Assembly: GCA_041795785.1 (NCBI GenBank)
Contig: JBHBXR010000128.1
Span: 1 to 10,888, forward strand
Direction: 5' to 3'
Source of the DNA: CAJPST01 sp041795785
Lineage (GTDB): Bacteria > Pseudomonadota > Gammaproteobacteria > Enterobacterales > Pasteurellaceae
DNA length: 10,888 nucleotides
The notes under the pieces were generated by a model, which saw nothing but the letters and a program-made list of their open reading frames with translations, was not told the DNA's origin and made no database searches. A program made the position numbers and the translations under genes. Shown here in pieces: positions 5,833 to 10,888 of the stretch; position 1 is the stretch's first letter, and the number at the start of each line of letters is the position of its first letter.

Positions 5833-6894
5833 ATGGTGTTAAGGCTCGTCATTTACTGCTTTTTAATTGTGATATTTTTGCTTATTTTTTGTAGTGTTCG
5901 ACAGAAAAATAGTGGAAACTTTTCAGTTGCAATAGAGATCTTTTTACCTATCGGTATAATTTGTTTTGTCATATTGGGCGGAGATCTTGAAGTCCGTATG
6001 GAAATTGCACAGAACTATCAGCAATATCAGGAATTGCAAAATAAAAAAACGTTACAAGATGTTCCTCCTCAGCTATTAGAAGGAATCACAAATATCCCAC
6101 CGGATGCCACCATTATTGAAGGCGACCGCGAATTTCGTTTAATCGCGCCGCAAGGAAAATTTTTTACTTGGGGAGTATTTAAACTGAAATCCATGGTGCT
6201 CAATGATGCTAAAATTACTATTGAGCCGGATGATTTGATTGAAGATTTTCCGGACGTTGTGAATATTAACGGCATAAGCTGTCAAACAAACAGGCGTATT
6301 GAGTTAGTGCGTCAAGATAACTATTTGGTAGGGCAAGATTTCAAATTATTCAGAGTTTTTTATTGTGTAACGAGCGGGTGGACGTTGCAAGTCGGAGATG
6401 AAGAGCTGTTTGAGTCTAAAGGATTGAGCGTAAATTTTTATTTGTCATTAGACAAATACTTAATAGACTATAAAGAGCTTATTCCGTTCAAACATTATTT
6501 ACCGAGCGAACAACCTTTTATAGAGGCATATAGCACGTTTAAACTGTTTGCGCCATCACCGCAACATAAGTTGAGATTAGATTTTATGGGTGACGTGATT
6601 GCCGATATGCACGGAAATATCAAATTAATCCATGGCGAACTTTATACTTGTGATACAGAGGCGTGTTCTTTAAAAATCACACCGCAGGAGCCGGTGATGT
6701 ACCGATTCGGGCAATGTGAATATCCACAGGGTGTCACGGCATATTTAGTGAATTTTAAGGAAGGAGAGGCGGATTGGCATTTTAAAATCGGTGCTAGGGC
6801 GACGAGATATGGCGAAAAGAAAGATTTGAAACCGATTTCGCCGCAATGTGCAGTGCAACGGTTGCCTTATTTGATAGAAACTCAGCACAATTAA
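5833..6894 (+). CDS. Unrecognised membrane-anchored protein with a cysteine-rich C-terminal domain
   Basis: I do not recognise this 353-residue protein. It has two N-terminal hydrophobic segments, about 4-21 and 33-50, separated by a short loop with R23 and K25, then a soluble domain of about 300 residues. The domain holds six cysteines (150, 178, 273, 278, 295, 339), and C273/C278 lie close together in YTCDTEAC. Positive charge in the loop would put the domain outside the cytoplasm, where these cysteines could form disulfides; this is inference. A Q-rich stretch (NYQQYQELQ, 61-69) follows the second helix. The ATG at 5833 has GGAAAG (5819-5824) eight bases upstream, better than an upstream in-frame TTG at 5812. 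It lies 55 bp after aroA with no terminator between, so readthrough is likely. One sampled line is 33% GC and another 43%, lower than aroA. Confidence 0.8.
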   Translation: MVLRLVIYCFLIVIFLLIFCSVRQKNSGNFSVAIEIFLPIGIICFVILGGDLEVRMEIAQNYQQYQELQNKKTLQDVPPQLLEGITNIPPDATIIEGDREFRLIAPQGKFFTWGVFKLKSMVLNDAKITIEPDDLIEDFPDVVNINGISCQTNRRIELVRQDNYLVGQDFKLFRVFYCVTSGWTLQVGDEELFESKGLSVNFYLSLDKYLIDYKELIPFKHYLPSEQPFIEAYSTFKLFAPSPQHKLRLDFMGDVIADMHGNIKLIHGELYTCDTEACSLKITPQEPVMYRFGQCEYPQGVTAYLVNFKEGEADWHFKIGARATRYGEKKDLKPISPQCAVQRLPYLIETQHN

Positions 6895-6897
6895 CCC

Positions 6898-6925
6898 TTG
6901 CAACCCTTCAATTTTTAGTTACAAT
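6898..6925 (+). promoter_or_regulatory. Candidate sigma-70 promoter for ybaB-recR
   Basis: TTGCAA (6898-6903) and TACAAT (6920-6925) are separated by 16 bases, matching four and five of six consensus positions. The pair lies just after the preceding stop codon and about 36 bases before the ybaB ATG, giving a leader of roughly 30 nt. Confidence 0.55.
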
Positions 6926-6961
6926 GCACAAACTTTTTTATTAACAAACGGAAGAAAATTT

Positions 6962-7291
6962 ATGTTCGGAAAAGGCGGATTAGGCGGCTTGATGAAACAA
7001 GCGCAGCAAATGCAAGAGCGTATGCAAAAAGTGCAGGAAGAAATCGCACAATTGGAAGTGACCGGAGAATCCGGTGCGGGATTGGTGAAAATCACCGTGA
7101 ACGGCGCACATAATTGCCGTCGTGTGGAGATCGATCCTTCCCTAATGGAAGACGACAAAGAAATGTTGGAAGATTTGATTGCCGCGGCTTATAACGATGC
7201 GGTGCGTCGTGCGGAAGAGATGCAAAAAGAAAAAATGGCGGCGGTCACCGCAGGGCTTCCGTTGCCGGCAGGTTTTAAAATGCCGTTTTGA
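6962..7291 (+). CDS. ybaB: YbaB/EbfC nucleoid-associated protein
   Basis: This 109-residue protein matches the YbaB/EbfC family in length and sequence: MFGKGGLGGLMKQAQQMQER at the start, a long charged helix with VQEEIAQLEVTGESGAG, the central VKITVNGAHNCRRVEIDPSL and the C-terminal GLPLPAGFKMPF. The family forms dimers shaped like tweezers that bind DNA with little sequence preference and coat the nucleoid; it is nearly always beside recR, and often beside dnaX, which is absent here. GGAAGA (6950-6955) is six bases before the ATG. It has its own candidate promoter and is followed by a hairpin made of two uptake signals, 69 bp before recR. Confidence 0.97.
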   Translation: MFGKGGLGGLMKQAQQMQERMQKVQEEIAQLEVTGESGAGLVKITVNGAHNCRRVEIDPSLMEDDKEMLEDLIAAAYNDAVRRAEEMQKEKMAAVTAGLPLPAGFKMPF

Positions 7292-7311
7292 TCAAATCGT
7301 TAAAAATATCG

Positions 7312-7340
7312 ACCGCACTTTTAAAGTGCGGTTTGTTTTT
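7312..7340 (+). terminator. Uptake-signal palindrome acting as a possible terminator between ybaB and recR
   Basis: Two full uptake signals lie head to head: ACCGCACTTT (7312-7321) and AAAGTGCGGT (7323-7332), sharing a single central T. They can fold into a hairpin, with a few inner pairs lost to the loop. TTTGTTTTT follows on the plus strand. This should weaken but perhaps not stop transcription into recR, since no separate recR promoter is evident in the remaining 20 bases. Confidence 0.6.
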
Positions 7341-7360
7341 GGGTTATTTTAGGATGCGTT

Positions 7361-7972
7361 ATGCAAAGTAGTCCTTTACTGGAAGAATTAATCGAAAATT
7401 TACGTTGTTTGCCGGGGGTCGGGCCGAAATCGGCGCAGCGGATGGCATATCATTTATTGCAACGTAACCGTAGCGGCGGGATGAATTTGGCGCGAGCGTT
7501 GACGAATGCAATGTCGAAAATCGGTCATTGCGAACAATGCCGCACCTTTACCGAGGAAGAGGTCTGCACGATTTGCAATAATCCGCGTCGTCAAAATTCG
7601 GGATTATTATGTGTGGTGGAAATGCCGTCGGATATTCAGGCGATTGAACAAACGGGGCAATTCGGCGGGCGCTATTTTGTCTTGATGGGGCATCTTTCAC
7701 CGTTAGACGGTATCGGCCCGCGTGAAATCGGGTTGGATTTATTACAACGCCGTTTACAAACCGAGCAGTTCAACGAAGTGATTCTAGCTACCAATCCGAC
7801 AGTGGAAGGTGATGCCACAGCAAATTATATTGCCGAACTATGCCATCAGCAAAACATCAATGTCAGTCGCATTGCGCACGGTGTTCCCGTCGGGGGCGAA
7901 CTGGAAACGGTGGACGGCACGACGTTAACCCATTCGTTTTTAGGGCGGCGTGTCATTCATCATGGCGAATAA
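7361..7972 (+). CDS. recR: Recombination mediator RecR
   Basis: RecR works with RecO (and RecF) to load RecA on SSB-coated single-stranded DNA in gap repair. The 203 residues fit the family (about 200) and show all parts in order: a helix-hairpin-helix around LPGVGPKSAQRMA (17-29), a zinc finger with C57, C60, C69 and C72, a Toprim domain from VVEMPSDI (about 85-92) through GHLSPLDGIGP (110-120), and the C-terminal HGVPVGGELETVDGTTLTHS region that carries the Walker B-like motif. AGGA (7351-7354) precedes the ATG by six bases. It follows ybaB as in most proteobacteria. In H. influenzae I recall topB next; here unknown genes follow instead. Confidence 0.98.
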   Translation: MQSSPLLEELIENLRCLPGVGPKSAQRMAYHLLQRNRSGGMNLARALTNAMSKIGHCEQCRTFTEEEVCTICNNPRRQNSGLLCVVEMPSDIQAIEQTGQFGGRYFVLMGHLSPLDGIGPREIGLDLLQRRLQTEQFNEVILATNPTVEGDATANYIAELCHQQNINVSRIAHGVPVGGELETVDGTTLTHSFLGRRVIHHGE

Positions 7973-8024
7973 ATATGCTGAGAATATGAAAATGTGTTAA
8001 GGATTCATTCCCAGAACCGAACTT

Positions 8025-9065
8025 ATGAAAAATCACGTACCCCCTGATATCGTGCTTGCTTTACTGCTAGTGTTGATCCTTGCCGGAATCGGCATCGTCT
8101 ATCCCGTTTCAAGTTTGCTAAAGGAACGCGAGCAATCACAACAAATTCTACGAGAAACTATACTGGCAATTCAGCATAAACTGCCGGCACCTTCGGATCC
8201 TGATTTGGCAACGAAAATGCCTGATAAGGTTAGCGGTAATTTACGCGTCGGTTTGCGCTATTATCCGCAGCGTGATGCTTATAAATATACCTTTGTACCG
8301 AAATATACTTATGATCATAAAGGTAATATTTCAGGCGAGAGTAATTTTCCGGAACCGTTGGAACGGCGCAGTATTTGGTGGAAAGTAATAGACGGCGAAT
8401 GGCAGTGTTATGCCGGCGTGAAAAAACACATTCGCGGACAACTGTGTAATGAAGAGATTATTATTCAAGGCTTGACGGTTAGTGAACATAATAGTGCGTG
8501 GCATATGGGAACTTGTGGTCGGATCACTTTGTGGTTACGCAGTTTAAACTTAGCTTATGATACCCATATTTATTATTTAACCAATTATTCTGAACAAGAC
8601 GGCTATGTTCGGATTAATAGAAGTGGAAAAAACATACTGTTAATTTTGAACGCGAAGGAACCGAACACGCACTGGCATCTTTCTTATACACAGGATACGC
8701 ATATTCGTGCAGTGATTTGGTATGGGAAAGGAAGCAAAAATGCGATTTACGGTTTAGCACCGGATACGCCTGTCTTTGATTATTCGCGGTTGCCGAATAT
8801 GTGTCGTGATAAATTGACGGAGGAATCGGGTTATATATTTGCCCGCAATGTCGTCGGTGTATTTGCGCCGACAATCAAGCACGAAAGTTTCTACGGCGAA
8901 TCAAAGGAAAAGATTGAAATCGGCGAACAGGATGCGCAACTATGGCAATCCGCTAACACGATTATAAACGTGCCGTTTAAAACAACTGATGTGCTGACAA
9001 TTGAAGCCGCGTCTGATGGACATCAACACCGTACTCGAATTTTGAATAAGCAAACGGAGAGATAA
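8025..9065 (+). CDS. Unrecognised single-anchor exported protein
   Basis: I do not recognise this 346-residue protein. One hydrophobic helix (about 9-28) is followed by a charged, probably helical stretch (32-52), then a soluble domain rich in Tyr and Trp with four cysteines (128, 141, 164, 260). Export of the domain to the periplasm is inferred from the anchor. The segment around 120-141, with GEWQC and a second cysteine 13 residues later, loosely recalls the disulfide loop of type IV pilins, but there is no prepilin cleavage site (no Gly-Phe before the helix). Residues 202-244, with a GKNILLILNAKEPNTHW start, look like a beta-rich module. The ATG at 8025 has no good ribosome site; AAGGA is over twenty bases upstream and no other usable start exists in frame. 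The stop codon touches the start of the next gene. Confidence 0.8.
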   Translation: MKNHVPPDIVLALLLVLILAGIGIVYPVSSLLKEREQSQQILRETILAIQHKLPAPSDPDLATKMPDKVSGNLRVGLRYYPQRDAYKYTFVPKYTYDHKGNISGESNFPEPLERRSIWWKVIDGEWQCYAGVKKHIRGQLCNEEIIIQGLTVSEHNSAWHMGTCGRITLWLRSLNLAYDTHIYYLTNYSEQDGYVRINRSGKNILLILNAKEPNTHWHLSYTQDTHIRAVIWYGKGSKNAIYGLAPDTPVFDYSRLPNMCRDKLTEESGYIFARNVVGVFAPTIKHESFYGESKEKIEIGEQDAQLWQSANTIINVPFKTTDVLTIEAASDGHQHRTRILNKQTER

Positions 9066-9833
9066 ATGGAAATCTTTTTTGGTTTATGTCTGTTGATTAT
9101 TATAATTGGAGTATCAGCAACCGTATTAGGTATCGGCACGGTTGCCTTTGCCTTCGTAGTGGGTGTCTATAAAGATATTGTGGGTTATTTTGAACAATCC
9201 TTTCATTATCCGCTTATTTCAAAGCCTGAAAAGAATATTTTTGTTTGGCTTTATGCCGCCTGCGTGGGATATTTATTTTTCTTGGTGTTGTTTATTGATA
9301 TGAATACGGCGGGTGCTTCGGCAAGGCTGACCAGTGATGTCATTAATTTGCGTCGAAGCAGTAACAGCTTATTAGCCGTCGTGATTTTTTTACTTAATAT
9401 TCCGCTGTTACCGTTGGTTTGGGCAAGATATCCGTTGCAGCGGGATAATCGTCATTTAGGGCGGGTTTGGCGCTTATGGAAACTAATATTACAGTTAATT
9501 TTTGTGGCGTTAGTTCTCGCCGTATTATCCGTTATCCCCATGGTTTCGGAATTTATCGGCAAAACATTTCATGTTTTGTATTTTTGGTGGGATGAGGTGC
9601 GTATTTGGTTGGATGCGGACAGCCAACGAACCCTGCACGGATTCACTTATCCTGCTTTTCAATATGTAAAACGTTTCTTAATTGATGTATTGTTCTTGTG
9701 CGTGGGATCCTTGCCTTTTGTGTTATTCCATCATAGCCTTTTGGCGCAAGAAGCTCTCACTGTGCACGAAAAGAAGCGAGCGACGGAAACAATTAGTCTA
9801 TTGTCTGTCGAAGTGCATCCCGATAAACAATAA
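9066..9833 (+). CDS. Unrecognised polytopic membrane protein
   Basis: This 255-residue protein is not one I recognise. It has about five hydrophobic segments: 3-34, 57-77, 101-120, 138-160 and 204-222. Arg-rich loops (121-137, RYPLQRDNRHLGRVWRLWK) are probably cytoplasmic. A larger loop of about 40 residues rich in Trp and aromatic residues (around 162-203) lies between the last two helices. The tail after 223 is charged. Its ATG follows the stop of the previous gene with no gap (TAAATG), and GGAGAG (9056-9061) lies within that gene's end, so the two are translationally coupled and probably act together, perhaps with this protein as membrane partner of the exported one. A long hairpin overlapping its stop codon ends the unit. 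Confidence 0.82.
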   Translation: MEIFFGLCLLIIIIGVSATVLGIGTVAFAFVVGVYKDIVGYFEQSFHYPLISKPEKNIFVWLYAACVGYLFFLVLFIDMNTAGASARLTSDVINLRRSSNSLLAVVIFLLNIPLLPLVWARYPLQRDNRHLGRVWRLWKLILQLIFVALVLAVLSVIPMVSEFIGKTFHVLYFWWDEVRIWLDADSQRTLHGFTYPAFQYVKRFLIDVLFLCVGSLPFVLFHHSLLAQEALTVHEKKRATETISLLSVEVHPDKQ

Positions 9834-9890
9834 AAGTGCGGTGAATTTTTTGCCCGTTTTAAAACGGTTGGAAAATTCACCGCACTTTTT
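9832..9890. terminator. Long bidirectional terminator built from two uptake signals
   Basis: The outer arms are perfect 18-bp complements, AAAAGTGCGGTGAATTTT (9832-9849) and AAAATTCACCGCACTTTT (9872-9889). Inside and on the same centre lies the palindrome CCGTTTTAAAACGG (9854-9867). Between them three of four positions can pair as G-U, so nearly all 58 bases fold into one hairpin. Each arm contains a full uptake signal (9833-9842 and 9879-9888). It overlaps the stop of the rightward gene and lies 24 bp beyond the stop of leftward pepA, so it can end transcription from both sides. Confidence 0.9.
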
Positions 9891-9913
9891 ATATTCCGTT
9901 ACAGTGATTTTGT

Positions 9914-10888
9914 TTAATCAGCCGCATTAGTTTGATTAATTAAAAATTGTGTGAGTAGCGGCACCGGTCTGCCGGTGGCGCCTTTATTTGCTCCTTGTAA
10001 CCAAGCGGTGCCGGCGATATCTAGATGTGCCCAGCGGTATTTTTCCGTGAAGTTGGCTAAGAATGCGCCCGCCGTAATTGCGCCGCCCCAGCGTCCGCCG
10101 ATATTTGCCAAATCGGCAAAATTGGATTTCAACTGTTCCTGGTATTCTTCCCCTAACGGTAAACGCCATGCTTTATCGGTAGTTTCTGCGGCGGCTTGTT
10201 CAAGCTGTTTGGCAAGTTCGTCATCGGTAGAAATTAAACCGCTGTTGTGTTGTCCTAAGGCGACCACACAGGCGCCGGTTAAGGTGGCGACATCAATCAC
10301 CAATTCCGGATTAAAGCGTTCTACATAAGTGAGCGTATCGCATAGCACCAAACGACCTTCCGCATCCGTGTTCAATACTTCGACGGTTAATCCGTTCATG
10401 GTAGTCAAAATGTCGCCCGGTCGGTAGGCGTTGCCGTCAGGCAAGTTTTCGCAACCCGCCAATACGCCGATAACGTTCAGGGGTAATTTTAACTCCACAA
10501 GGGCATTCATTACGCCATAAACTGCGGCGGCACCGCACATATCGTATTTCATTTCGTCCATTGCTTCCGCCGGTTTGAGAGAAATGCCACCGGCATCAAA
10601 AGTCAGTCCTTTGCCGATCAATACGATAGGTTTGGCTTTTGGATCAGGATGATTTTTATATTCCATGATTGTCAGGCAAGATTCATTGTGCGAGCCACGG
10701 GCAACGGCTAAATAAGCGTTCATTCCCAAAGCATCCATTTCGCTTTCATCAATGACGGAAGTTTGTAAAAGTGCGGTGTGTTTTTCAAGTATTTTCGCTT
10801 GTTCGGCGAGATACAGCGGATTACACACATTCGGCGGGCTGTTGGCAAGATCTTTGGCGTGTTTTACGCCTAAAGCCACGGCGTGCGC
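9914..10888 (-). CDS. pepA: Leucyl aminopeptidase PepA (N-terminal part missing at window edge)
   Basis: The visible 324 residues are the catalytic domain of an M17 cytosolic metallo-aminopeptidase, which removes N-terminal residues from peptides as a hexamer with two metal ions. The family is about 500 residues, so roughly the first 180 (the N-terminal domain) lie beyond the right edge. The frame remains open to the last base; there is no reason to place a start at the internal GTG near 10879. Visible features are KDLANSPPNVCNP, the metal ligand loop LIGKGLTFDAGGISLKP with the ligand Lys and Asp, the signature NTDAEGR at 10352-10372 giving further ligands and the catalytic Arg, and LTGACVVALG. 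In E. coli PepA also binds DNA (Xer recombination, carAB); whether that holds here cannot be judged. It converges on the unknown membrane gene across a shared terminator. Confidence 0.96.
   Translation of the reverse strand, partial: AHAVALGVKHAKDLANSPPNVCNPLYLAEQAKILEKHTALLQTSVIDESEMDALGMNAYLAVARGSHNESCLTIMEYKNHPDPKAKPIVLIGKGLTFDAGGISLKPAEAMDEMKYDMCGAAAVYGVMNALVELKLPLNVIGVLAGCENLPDGNAYRPGDILTTMNGLTVEVLNTDAEGRLVLCDTLTYVERFNPELVIDVATLTGACVVALGQHNSGLISTDDELAKQLEQAAAETTDKAWRLPLGEEYQEQLKSNFADLANIGGRWGGAITAGAFLANFTEKYRWAHLDIAGTAWLQGANKGATGRPVPLLTQFLINQTNAAD
10768..10777 (+). repeat. DNA uptake signal sequence in pepA
   Basis: AAAGTGCGGT followed by GTGTTTTTC, inside the minus-strand pepA coding sequence. 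Confidence 0.85.

Noticed and set aside
9682..9930. Plus-strand frame overlapping the 3' end of the polytopic membrane gene and the terminator
   Set aside because: It runs through the long hairpin, lacks a ribosome site and reads as a frame-shifted version of the membrane gene.
9951..10328. Plus-strand frame opposite pepA
   Set aside because: It is antisense to the catalytic domain of pepA; the Ser/Pro/Ala-rich translation is typical of a shadow frame.
1..10888. CRISPR array, tRNA or rRNA gene, insertion sequence, prophage or toxin-antitoxin pair
   Set aside because: No regularly spaced repeats, RNA gene signatures, transposase or integrase motifs, or small paired genes were seen on either strand.

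Overview
The window is ordinary chromosomal DNA of a member of the Pasteurellaceae. Hin-type DNA uptake signal sequences (core AAGTGCGGT or its complement) occur at least eleven times, and the housekeeping proteins closely resemble my recollection of the Haemophilus influenzae versions. A GC content in the mid-forties by eye and the general style suggest Aggregatibacter or a close relative, but the genus is inference. No integrase, transposase, plasmid gene, rRNA, tRNA or CRISPR array was seen. Every stretch without a gene is shorter than 300 bp.

Left end (1-953): two minus-strand genes. These are the start of a SirB2-family membrane protein cut by the window edge, and tmaR (yeeX), the polar organiser of the sugar phosphotransferase system. 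tmaR has a good sigma-70 promoter and an intrinsic terminator. Its promoter region is divergent from serC.

Biosynthetic block (954-5777, plus strand): serC, a DUF711/UPF0210 protein, hisC and aroA. serC ends in a strong terminator. The DUF711 gene is poorer in GC than its neighbours and appears inserted between serC and hisC, which I remember as adjacent in H. influenzae. SerC makes phosphoserine, AroA makes EPSP for chorismate, and HisC can serve histidine and possibly aromatic amino acid transamination, so the block is a dispersed amino acid biosynthesis group and not a his operon.

Middle and right (5833-9833, plus strand): an unrecognised membrane-anchored protein rich in cysteine; ybaB and recR, a conserved recombination pair separated by an inverted pair of uptake sequences; then two abutting unrecognised genes, one for a single-anchor exported protein and one for a polytopic membrane protein. 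These last two end in a very long hairpin built from two inverted uptake sequences. The hairpin also faces pepA, which converges from the minus strand and runs off the right edge.

The unexplained content is the DUF711 insertion and the three membrane-associated proteins on either side of ybaB-recR. I see no clear evidence of a new multi-gene system. The two-gene unit at 8025-9833 is the best candidate for a closer look.
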